DNA of 64,000 bases from NCBI GenBank assembly GCA_013397115.1, contig VWZW01005522.1:124001-188000 (forward strand), in the 5' to 3' direction. Shown here in pieces: positions 24,640 through 35,609 of the stretch. The notes beneath the pieces are model-generated. The model had not been told where the DNA came from. It worked only from the letters and a program-made list of their open reading frames with translations, and did not search any database. The position numbers were made by a program, and so were the translations under genes. The stretch comes from Edolisoma coerulescens. Its lineage: Eukaryota; Chordata; Aves; Passeriformes; Campephagidae. Position 1 is the stretch's first letter; each line of letters starts with the position of its first letter.

Positions 24640-27600
24640 ATTTCCAAGTCAGTCAGATCCCACAACCTGGAAGTTTTGAATGTGCTTCAACATGAAACTA
24701 AATTTTGTCATCTCAAATATCATGTTGGTGGAGAAAATGCCTCCAGAAAATTCCTAATGGAACCCAGACAGAATGTAGTATAGAGATGAAGCAGCTCAGA
24801 GGTGAGAGGAGCTGATTTGCACCATCAAGTGCCATTGTGGCTGAATTCTGACCCCTGCGCAGGCACAGTTTTACCCCAATGAAACCTCACGGATGCCAAG
24901 AATTTCCTGCCAGCATAAAAAATTCACACTTCCAGCGTTCATTTTAATGAAGGCTTCTGCATATACAGATTTGCCTCTGAAATACTAGAGATCACCATCT
25001 CTGAAGATAAGACATAAAATAAAAATGTAATACCTCAGTGCAGGAAATAGAGCTCTGAAAGCATGTCCAAGTGCTCGTAGCCTGGACTGTTTTAGTTATA
25101 CATCAGGAGCAAAACTCAACTGGTTTGCACAAAGTCAAAGTTTTACAATAGAAATGACCGTGCATGATCAACTAGGAATAACAGGGTTGAGGAGTATCAG
25201 CAAAGGATTTGAAACAAATGCTCACTGCCAGGTTTGCCAGTGTGCCATCCTGTGCCAAACGTATAATGAACTTCTGGCAATACAGTGGCCACATAGTATC
25301 GAGACCATGGGCATCTGAGGATCCTTATTAAACTGTGAGTACTCCAGATCTACTGTTTATTATATGCCATTTGCTTTAGGCTTAGAAGCTCATTAAAAAT
25401 CTACAATGTGACCTTTAGAATTTTGAGAGGTATAATTTGCTACATAGCTTCAATATTTTGATAGATTTTCTCAAATGAGTTCTAAGCTTGGAAGAAACTG
25501 TAATATGGACAAGCCTGTTATGATGCATGTTAAAAAATGTGTTGCCAAAAGCAGGTTTAAGAATGTGCTATAGTTTTATAGACCTAGTAAACACACAGAG
25601 TTCCTAGCTCCCATAAACCAATAGATGACAGATAATTGTTTAGAAAGTTAGAAAAATCTGTGAAGATACAGCTTAACTGAAATTCTTTTTGAAGAGAGAC
25701 CCTCACAATGTCTTATAACAGGAATAATTGGGCACACTGGGAAAAGAAGTGTATATACACTAACCATGAAGGCACCTCAGCATTAATGAGAAAAACTGAA
25801 ACCACTGTCAAGGCTCAATCATTCTTTGATGAAGTGGGCTTCAGAAAATACTTGAAAAGAATAGAAATGGACAAGCCATGAAAGGAATCCTGAACTGACA
25901 ATACAGAAGCTACAGTTAGGCCAGCAAAAGCCTCCTACCGTTACCTATGATGTTACCTTTTGGAAACAACAGTGTTCTGGTAAGAGTGAAAATGGCAGAT
26001 TGATGTATCTTCATTTAGAGTGATGGTAATTAAAATGGAGACTCACATACCATTCTTGATGACAAAAAGATTATTTGCTTTACACAATGTCTCTGCTCAT
26101 GGTTGAGATACCCCAGCCGTCATAAGCCTGGTTCATGATACTGTCTTTGGTAGAGTTCACTTCAGTACTGCTTTTTGATGGCAATATCACCATTACTGAT
26201 TCAGTACAGATTTTNTAATGTGTGACTTCACTTGCTACATGTTATTTCATATGTACTGTGTCCTTGCCTGCTGATGGGATACAACTCCTGCTTCTCCTAT
26301 ATGAACTATGGATAATGCATGTCCACCTAATAAAAACAGATTTCTGAGATCACCTGAACACTGGTATAAAGTCTTGTCTTCATTAAAATTTCACTTTTGA
26401 ATGGAAAATAGAAGGACAAATTGGAGAAAGAAACTTGCATGGAGTGATCATTAGAAGCAGCTTTTAAGGGAAAGAAAATTAGCATCAAATTTCAGTTTCA
26501 CAGACAGTCTTCTTGCTGATGTATCCTTATGTTGTGAAAGGGATCAAAGACATCACTGATGATGTTTCAGGGCAAGATGATGAATGATAGAAAGCTGCTG
26601 GACAAAGCAAGATTAAAATTAAGTAATAAGTTGGTTCATTTGGATTGATGCAATTTTGACCTTTGAGTCAACTCTCTTTGAGTTGAGAGACAGAAAAGTA
26701 AAGGACCTGCTGTGAGTTGAAGATTCAGTAAAGTTGTACAATCAGTTTGAGAACTCCATCTTTAAACTTAAGAAACACAAAGAACTCCTAAACTGGTGGT
26801 AGGGACAATGTTTGGTAGCAAATATTTCTCATAATTAATATCACTTGAGTCTGCCCTTATCTAGGCTTTACAGAGCTAAAGTTATAAAAGCTGAAGATAA
26901 GCCAGTACAAATTTAAACCTAAAAATACTTAAATAAACAGATTATTTTGCTCTCTGTTCAGTGTCAGACCAAGACAAATAAATTGTCTTGTGAAGATCTT
27001 TGTAACAGAAGCAAGTTGAAAGAATATTTTGACAAGACTGCTACTGCAGAAGTAGGGTTATGACTAAGAAGTGAAAGCAAGGAGGGAAGCTGTGCAATGA
27101 ATTCAGTTTTTGGGTAGATGTGTGACTGGTACATCCTCATCTGAACTAAGATGCTCGTATTCCTAATGACTGGAAAGACACCTGACTGTAAACAAGTAAA
27201 GTTTTAATTTCAAAAGCTTACTTACTGCAAGCAAGTGAAATTTTAATTTCCAATGATCATGCAAATTTATGGATCTTCTCTTTATTTTAACCTGTCTCAC
27301 TGAAATAGAAGGCAAGAGAGACAGGGCAAAAGGTACATAATGTGAATCTGCTTCTGAAACTCCACAGTCTCATGAAACATAAAATTTTTGTCTATTTACG
27401 TTAGGAAGGCTTACCAGACAGAAGCTGTGCCTGAGGAATCAGAAGCACATTGTTTGATGTTCCTGAAAACTTTTCTTTAAGAAGCCCTTGTGCAATTTGA
27501 AGGCAAGAGGTATGCAGTTACTCTTAGAGATAAAGGCAATGAAGACATCGTGAGTACATTTTATTCTTTATGCCTTAAAATGCCACAAGGAATGAAGTGT

Positions 27601-28480
27601 GTGGGGAACACTAATGTTGTAATGCTGCACTTTAACATTATACAGTGAAACTATCAGTGTATAACATTCCTCCCTACCTCCCTTCAATTCTTTTGGGATA
27701 TTTGAAAAATACAGCTGGTGGATTTTTCCCCATGGATGTGTCTATTTTTTGGAAATGTAACAGTGTGAAGAAAAGCATGAATTCTCTCTTAAAGCACACC
27801 AGATGATTTTTAGTATAAATTTTTTTCCCATTCAGAGTACTTAGGGAATATTAACATTTCTTTTCCCTCTCAGGCGATGTAAACTTGTTGAGCAAGGACT
27901 AGGGATAATATGGGAATTTTTAACTTTCTGAAACTTCAGCAATGAACATGAAAGAAAATACCTCTTTGTTCCCTATCCAATTATCCCATCTGTAATATTA
28001 CTTTGCAGCTATGAAATACCTCCCTCCCCAGCATTCTTGCCAACCCTAGCCATCTGGAAGATGGAGAAATTGTGATGGTTGCACTGATAGCCAGAGGGGC
28101 TACAGGTTTATAGTGTTGATGTTCTGTGCAAAGGCTTTCAGCATATCACTGTTGTGTAGTTCCTCACAGAGAGGGAGTAATGTTATTTTCTGTTTTATTT
28201 TGCTAACAATTTGTGGAGCCGTTTGAAACCGCTGGAGACAAATACGTTCCTGTCTTAGAAGATGTCCCACTGTCTTGAATATGGTAGCAGGACTTGAAAT
28301 GTTAGGAAACTTCCTGCAGCACCAACAGAGAACCAGTATGTCTGGATCTATGTTACTTGGAATCCTATTCAGCTTTTATCAGGAAAACAGTATTGCCTCC
28401 AGTTACCCTAATGCATCATTGGTAGACAGAAATGCTAATCACATTACCATGACATATGATAACAGCTTTGACAGGTAATA
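24640..28480 (+). pseudogene. Possible decayed coding region, family unknown
   Basis: Several short + strand stretches read like protein but are separated by stops and frame changes. Examples are VTYDVTFWKQQCSGKSENG near 25,935, LFDGNITITDS near 26,175, and KGIKDITDDVSGQDDE near 26,530. QFEGKRYAVTLRDKGNEDI ends just before a GTGAGT donor at 27,550. QFVEPFETAGDKYVPVLEDV at 28,207 leads, after a frame change, into an open frame that runs to AG|GTAATA at about 28,474. This could be an unprocessed pseudogene or chance. I cannot name a family. One base at 26,215 is unknown (N). Confidence 0.25.
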
Positions 28481-29580
28481 GACCACTTTTCCTTGTTTTG
28501 TGAAGGGGCTGGTGAAAGTATGGAATTCCCTGAACTGTGCTTTACATCCTGTGAAACCATAACAACCGTACTGTTCATCAGTCTGTAGGTTTATTAAACA
28601 GTTTAGAGATTCTCTCATTCTTTAGATGTTTCTGTATTGATGGAAAACAATGCAATGAGTATTTATGGACAACATATGGGATGAAGCAGGGTGAGGAAGG
28701 AAAAATGACAAGGCCAGCTTCTATACTACTTGAATGTGTTTTATCTAACAAATCCAAGAGAGACAAAAGATTTTACTGAAGGTATAGATTAAAAATTTAT
28801 GTAAACTTACTGGTCAACTCAAAAAGAATAGAGACTTTTTAAATATAGATAATGAAACTAATGCTTACCAATACAGTTTTCATAAGTATGAACTCATAAA
28901 ATATGAGTTGTAGGACTGAGATTTCCTGAGGCAGGTTTCTTTTAGGTTTGTTCTAAAAGATAAACAATCTGGCCATGGGCAATCATGCAGACCAATCAGT
29001 ATATCTGAGGTAAATTTTTGGTGTTTTTCAGGTAGCCTCTGACTGTATAAAGCAAAATAGAGATGAGTGTGAGTTTAAAATCAAGCTTCTTTGACAAAAT
29101 CAGTACACAAGGATTTGCTTTAGAGTGAACTACAATATTTAATCTCTCTACATACTATAGTCTTCGCTAGAAGATACACTCCTTTATGGTTAGACTTTGA
29201 TGATTCATGACTTACTGAGGGAAACATTTCTTAGACTATGACATTTTAATATTAGATGGTGGGTTGGGTTTTCCAGGATTATGTGGGAAGTACATCTTAG
29301 TAATGTGTATAAAGTGATGAGTACCTTCACTTTCTATGTGCCAGGCTGTCAGAAACTTGTATGTGCTAAGTGTGGGAAAGTGCAGTGTTCAAAATGGCAG
29401 TGTCTAGGCTGACATGAACAGAGAACCAACATTGTGAATTTTCGGGGTGGAAGGAGGTTGAGGATTAGGTCCCAGTGTCTGATGAAGTTGTCCTTCTGTG
29501 TGAGGGCTGCTGGCAGTTAGTATTTGCAGATTTGCACTCTTAAAAAGTTAACTGGTGTCCAAATTCAGTTTGAATTGGGA

Positions 29581-29612
29581 TATGCTGGTTAGTTATCAGA
29601 CTAACCAGCATA
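29581..29612. repeat. 12-bp perfect inverted repeat, 8-nt loop
   Basis: The arms TATGCTGGTTAG (29,581-29,592) and CTAACCAGCATA (29,601-29,612) are exact reverse complements around TTATCAGA. The repeat could form a hairpin or be a chance palindrome or mini-transposon end. Confidence 0.9.
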
Positions 29613-30498
29613 ACTATGTTTATGGCCTGCAGCCAAGTCTTAACAGTGAAGTGAAGATAAAAATTTATTGTGTCACTAGTTATTAAATCTATTTAAATTT
29701 CTAGAGCTTCTACTTCTCCTTCAGTGGACTATGTATTTAACAGCTTCAAGAAATTCCTTTGTTGATATCCAGACATTAAACATGTGGGACCGTGTTCTGA
29801 GGAGCTTTCTGGAAAAAGAGTGTTGTACATCTTGTGTGTTCAACCTACCCAGCAGCAGGAGAATGCAACTCTCTGTCACCCCATTTTCTCAGCTTCCTCA
29901 ACAGTGTGCTGTTGACTTCCAAGCCCTAATCCTCTGCTGACAGATGCATAGAACCTCTGCTGGAAGAATTTAAAATGACAAAATCAGGTTGTGGCATAAT
30001 GTGTGAGGACAAGAGCCTGGAAATAGCACTCCATCAGCCTTCTTAGATGTTACAGTTCCTCTCTCATGTAAGTTTCTGATAATGTTGTGCCATGTGCATG
30101 CATAAATAGTTTGGCAACAGGAAAAGGCCCAATATTTTAGGAAGTAGATGTTACTTCCCTAGGTCTGTGCCAGAATATATAAAAAGCATGTTACACATTC
30201 CAGGTGCTTCTTTCTGCACCACAAATGTCTTCTTGGTTATTGTCTTTATCCTGCCAAAGCCTATGTGAAGTAATAAAGCATTAATATGAAATACAGGAAG
30301 AAACAAAGGAACATTGAAGATGACATACCTATGTCTCTGCAGTAAAAGCATGATAGGATGGTGTATGACCCAAGATAGGAGTTGCCATGCAATATGCTTA
30401 GACTATTAAGCAAAGTCATGGTGGCTGCAGTTTTACCAGGTAAAGTGTTGTGCTGCTGCTTATTCAAAAAAAAAAAGGTATTTGTACTTGCCTGTCTT

Positions 30499-30541
30499 TA
30501 TATCTATCTATCTATCTATCTATAGATAGATAGATAGATAT
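30499..30541. repeat. (TATC)n/(GATA)n palindromic microsatellite
   Basis: A TATC array runs directly into a GATA array. The stretch 30,505-30,540 is a perfect 36-bp palindrome. Such a switch usually arises by hairpin-mediated inversion during replication. Confidence 0.95.
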
Positions 30542-33537
30542 TACACATATATAAAATTTTCTCCATTGTTTGAACTCTTTCAAACCAGGATGAAAGGTAG
30601 AGAAGAGGAACCCTATTAATATGCATTGACACATTAATTATAGCAATAGAAGTAGAGGGGACAAGGTTTGGATACAAACCCTAAATGTTTGTTGCATATC
30701 TTGAGATAGTTGTGTTTCAGGAAAAATAAGGTCCAAATTCTAATCAAGCAGAATGATCTAACCAACAAAATGCCCACTGTGAGCGGGCAAGTGGAAACAT
30801 AGGCAGTCTGACAGATTTCAAATGAGACATGTTTGAGGCTCTGGAAGGGAAAAAAGTGAGAAATGACAGGTTTTATCCCAATTCTTGGGATGTCAGTAAC
30901 AGCCCTGTTTTATCAAATGGCCTAGCAGAAGTATTGTGTATTATGAAAGAAAATTGTTTGTGAAAGAGATAGGAGGTTTTAAAACAAGTTGGAGTACTAT
31001 GCAAATAAAGAACCTGCAGAGACTGTGAAGTAAAAGATTTCAGTGTTTCGGGCTGTTTCTCACCCAAATGATTCCTCTTGCAGTGAGGGACTGCTTTATT
31101 TGCTCCTTTCCTCTGCCCTCTCAACAAAGACTTTAAGAAATATTATCTTAAGTTTAAGAACCATTGACTTCTTTTTAACTAAATTCAAAGATGCAGAAGT
31201 AGTCATTCAGAAGAAATTATCCTCAAGAGGAATACACCAGAATGTCAAGCTCAAAGTTAGAAAAGTTTGTGTACTACTTCCTTAATGTGACTTTTTTCAT
31301 TGCTTACTTATCTAGAGAAAAATGTCCTATCATTTATTTAACACAGATACGATGCTTCATAAATCCGTTCAAGCAATGTTTTCTATGGAAGGGAATTAAT
31401 TATTATCCTCTTATTTAGAAAATATTTCCATTACCAAAAAAATGCTAAACATAACTGTGCTTGAAAGAGATATATTTCAACAATATTAGAGAAGATTAAA
31501 ATGTGATGAATATGAAAGCAATTTGACAAAAAGTTCTCTAAACTGATAAACTTCAGGCTGATGCTGATTCTTTTTTATCATTTCCACTTGTCCTTGAAAA
31601 ACATGAAGTTGCTGTATTAATTCATCACCTAGTATTTTCAGATTGATTAGGTAATAACAACTTTGGATCCTACTGGTGCATTGTTTAGACTATCTGTAAA
31701 TAAGTAATTCATCTCACTTGAGGGCTTCTCCTTCTGGTTTAGTAAATAAATACCTGCAGAAAGAGCACAGTTTTTCAAAGCACAAGGTTTTAATCAGGAC
31801 TGTGATGCTGATAATATCTAGAAAGAGTTTAATATCTAGAAAGAGTGATGATTTAATTTTGGCTGCACGTTGCACAACAAAAGCAGTTCTTTGTAGAGTC
31901 ATAATAGCAGAATGGTCTAGTTCACCCAGCCAAAGGTTTCACAACTGTAAGCTTGAGGAAAGAAAACAAGAGATTGAGCACTGGTTTGTTACTCCAGTAA
32001 GGCTGGATTTAAAACCTTCTCCAGTAGAGGCACTAATTCCTGTCTCTGTATCTTTCTGCTATCAACCACATGCACGATATAAACACTTCACAGGGCTCCC
32101 CATCTTCACAGTAATCTTTTGGCCATATCTCTTGGAGATTTACTGCAAAACAGAAACACAAATAACACAAATTACACGTAAAAAAAGTTTATAGAGATAG
32201 TAGCAATAACTGTAGAATGAGAATTTATGTCTGAAATAATGGTATAGTTTAGAAATATACACGCCTGCCATGACAGCAGAGACCTCAAGAAGGGAGGCAA
32301 CCAAGCTCAGTGATGATAAGACACGGGGCATAGGCTGGAACTGCTTATGGCTACAACCAAGTCACCAGTGGTCACCTAAAACAATGCAGACCTATGGTGG
32401 GACAAAACATCTCTGAGGGGTGACAGAGAGAACAAAGAAACAGAGCCTAAAAAATGTAAAATGTATTTATTATGACTGTAACATGGAATTTCAGATCAGT
32501 AAGGGAAAAGATGTAAAAAAAGTCTTAATAAACACATCGAAGTGACTCTAAATGGATTCTAGGTAAGGAAGAAGTAACCATATTTGTTTAAGAGATCAAA
32601 ATGATGTTACTACCTGTGAGGTGTACCAGATGTTGACATCTTGCCATACAGTCCCCAACCCCCACCAGACTGAAGTCCCCAAATTTAGAACCCAGGAAAG
32701 CAGTGGAAGGGTGAGCATAACACTAGTAAGAGTGGAACCTGTAAGATGTGTGTGTGTAACTGTCTCAATCAAGGGATTTCTGAAGTTATGAGAGTGTGCT
32801 ATTGTATTTCATTTCATGGAACACTGATTACATAAAAGTCTGATTTGGTATGGCAAACTGCTGGGAGGAAAAAACCAGCATGAAGGAAACAAGCAACTCT
32901 GCCCCTCAAGAAAGCTTCGGTTTGAGCAGGATTCTACATATAGGGGTAAAAATTCCATTTGCTCTGAATTCTGGAGCTATTATCTTTTCTACTGTAAATT
33001 TTTCAATGCTGTAACTGACTGCTCTTCCACCTTTGAGTATCTCTGTGAAGATAACTACTAAAACTCACTTTCATTGTCCTTGAGGGCTGGAATCCTTTTT
33101 CAGCGCTGTTAAGTGCTCTTAAGGGAGCAAAAATATCTTGAAGCACTCATAAAAAGCAGCAGTTTCTGACTGTTTCTTACTTCCAAACACCGTGGAAACA
33201 GCTTGGTATCCACACAGTAGCAGCAGCCTTACTTTTTGTGAAGCTTCATAAATTTCCAGGGTTTACACCAGTGTTGTTGTTAAACATAAGGAAGAACGGA
33301 ATTATCATTTTTTATTTTATTTTTAAAAATGCCGATATGTTTCAGATTACGGACACAATACTATTTTCTTCACTTAACTTGTTCAGCCAGTGAGTTCCAG
33401 GAAGAGTCAAACCTTAGCACCAAACAAAAGGCAAGGTGAAAAATCATAGTCACTGTAATGCTAGCACATATTGGTGACAAATTCTGTTGATGTCCCACCT
33501 GGAAAAGTAAATTTTGGCATATTCCACTAAGTAAGCT

Positions 33538-34079
33538 TGTACTGATTTTGGCTGGGGTACAGTCAATTTTCTTCAGAGTTGCTAATATGGGGCTGTGTTT
33601 AGGATTTGTGCTGAACACAGTGATGATAAGAGAAATGTTTTTGTTATCACTGAGCAGGGTTTGCACAGACCCAAGGCCTTTTCTGCTTTTCACCCTGCAT
33701 TGCTGGTGAGGGGGCTGGGGGTGCATGGGAAGCTGGGAGGAGGCAAAACTAGGACAGATGATTCAGACTGACCAAAGGGATATTCCATACCATATGACAT
33801 CATTTTGGAGTGATGGCATTTGCCTTCCCAAGTCACTGTTACATCTGATGGGTCTTTGCTGTTCTGGAGATGGCTGTATACCAGTCTGGTGGTGGGATGT
33901 AGTGAATTAATTCCTTTTTTTGCTTTGCTTCTGTGCACAGATTTTGCTTTTCCTATTAATCTCTCTTTATCTCAAGCCATGAGTCGCCCGTCTTTTACGC
34001 TTTCAATTCTCTTCCTGATCCTGCTGGTGGGCCAGTGGCTGCCTGGGGCTTGGCTGCTGGCTGGGGTTAAACCATGGCA
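33538..34079 (+). mobile_element. Solo LTR, ERVL-like, sense orientation
   Basis: The block starts near TGTACTGATTTTGGCTGGGG and ends TGGCTGGGGTTAAACCATGGCA. In between are ACCAAAGGGATATTCCATAC and TCTCTTTATCTCAAGCCATG. The same elements occur reversed in the copy at 51,906. The sequence matches, from memory, an abundant songbird ERVL-type LTR whose 3' end is TTAAACCACGACA. The starting TG and the final CA fit LTR rules. The flanking 5-mers AAGCT and ACGTT agree at only three positions, so the target duplication is decayed or the boundary is off by a few bases. No internal retroviral genes are present. Confidence 0.7.
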
Positions 34080-35237
34080 ACGTTTCACTGATGAAATGGA
34101 ACCGTTTGTACACTTGTACATACATGAAGTCACTGTAACACAGAGGAAGTCAAATTACGTGAATTAATTCCAAAATTCATATGGGATAATTAGAAAATTT
34201 TTATGACTCATAAATGAGCAGCAAGGGGAAGGCAAGGATCATCTCCTTTGGAGAGCATAGGGAGCATTTTAATTAAAACAATAAACGTTATAGTATAGAT
34301 TGGAGATAGCACTTTAACATACTAATACCTAAGTGTGAAGGCTGCACAATAATTTAAAGGTGGCAGTTTCGATTTAGTATAACTCTTTGCACAAAGAGAT
34401 AGTGAAGAGAGTAATCAATTATCTAGTGCTGAGAGTTACCAAACAAGGCTGAAGTGACAGCAAAAGGCAATGAATGCACAGTGGAAAAGGCTAGTTTGCA
34501 AATTTAAAGGCTTAGATGCAAGAGCAACAAGCTAAGTGAGTAATGGTGCATGCAGTAATGAAAATCAGATGCTGCTGACATAAAGCCTCTTGCTGTTTGT
34601 GCCACTGAGCATTGATACTGGTGCTGAGTGCTGATTTGTAATGATGGCCTCAATTGCCACAAGGAGGAAGGGAAGGTTTGGTATAGTTACATTGCTCTTT
34701 ATAACATGTGCATAACATACTCTTTATAATATGTGCATTAAGTTATCATGAACATCACTAATTATTAAATTAGGTGTGAGAAAGGGATTTTAAAAGGCTG
34801 ATGATTATTGCTGTGATTGAGTATCAAATGCAGTGGTTGATTAGGTGCCATGTATGTGAGAGGCCAAGTGAGCTGTTATATTAAAAAATTGGAAATAGCT
34901 ATACAAACTCATTTCTCAGTACAGGGTGAGTGAAAACATGGAATCTCTCTTGTAGACTAATCACAGAAAAACCTTTACTGGAACAGCAGCAAAAAAAAAA
35001 AAAGGCTTAATATTGCTTACATTTCTCTGATGCAGAAGAAAGCAAGTAAAGGGTGGGAGAAAGACTGAAAATTGTGTGCACTTTAAATCAAGGCAGAGTG
35101 TGAGGAAATAGTCTTTTGCAAGTTGACTTTACTCTTCAGTAGCCTAATGCTCTTCCTCACATATTGATGCTTTGATTTCATCAGAACTGGCCTTTAATTA
35201 CTTGTATTTTGCAAGGTTTCATCTTTTTGCTTTTCAG
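34080..35237. other. AT-rich DNA between LTR and exon-like segment
   Basis: Nothing recognised. A GTGAGT near 34,925 follows a short open stretch, but there is no credible acceptor upstream. Confidence 0.45.
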
Positions 35238-35397
35238 CATCAGTGGATTATGAAGAAACCAGCATGACTGGGGTAAAAGCAGATGGTTTCTATTTATTTC
35301 TAAGACAGACATATTTGCATGATAGGGATTCTGAAGAAGAGAAGCAAGCGTATTTTGCAAGCTTACTGCATCAAGAAGGAGCATTTATACATGGAGG
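35238..35397 (+). CDS. Exon-like segment, unknown protein (tentative)
   Basis: A strong acceptor (TTTTTGCTTTTCAG) is followed by an open segment that needs one base from an upstream exon. It reads SVDYEETSMTGVKADGFYLF, then LRQTYLHDRDSEEEKQAYFA, then SLLHQEGAFIHGG. It stops at a TGA at 35,411 unless spliced at the weak donor GG|GTATAT. The composition is protein-like, acidic and aromatic-rich, and I recognise no family. Only 47 nt further on, after ACCCCAG, a second open stretch begins (35,445). It is in exactly the phase needed if 35,398-35,444 were removed. A 47-nt intron would be abnormally short for a vertebrate, so a frameshift in a relic gene is an alternative. Confidence 0.35.
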
Positions 35398-35444
35398 GTA
35401 TATATACGCTTGAGTGTCACCAGTGGATCCTGTTGTTACCCCAG

Positions 35445-35601
35445 AAGAATGGGCGGGGACCGAGCTTCTGATGACTTGTGCTATGCAGATTTAGAGACAA
35501 AGTATGGAGGCTCATGTGGTTCTGAGAGCTGCACCATCACTTCAGATGGACAGAGATATAGTCAGTTACATTTGGAAAGAGGAACCAACAAGGAAGAATG
35601 A
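35445..35601 (+). CDS. Second exon-like segment, unknown (tentative)
   Basis: It follows TGTTGTTACCCCAG and is open through RMGGDRASDDLCYADLETKY and GGSCGSESCTITSDGQRYSQ to a TGA at about 35,599. It contains several CpG dinucleotides, unlike the surrounding AT-rich DNA. A GTATGG at about 35,503 and a GTCAGT at about 35,560 are weak possible donors. No family is recognised. It is read here as a possible continuation of the preceding exon-like segment, or as the tail of a broken gene. Confidence 0.25.
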
Positions 35602-35609
35602 CCATCTTC

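Larger units (their letters stand above)
28481..33530. other. AT-rich intergenic DNA, no supported gene
   Basis: The longest open frame of the interval, 158 codons at 31,718-32,194, has ordinary composition, no motif and no splice context. It contains an exact 17-nt direct repeat (TAATATCTAGAAAGAGT at 31,812 and 31,830). The region also contains two palindromic sequences that are listed separately. No transposon was recognised. Confidence 0.45.

Noticed and set aside
34840..34925. Open stretch before GGTGAGTG, considered as an exon
   Set aside because: No pyrimidine tract or usable acceptor lies upstream of the open part.
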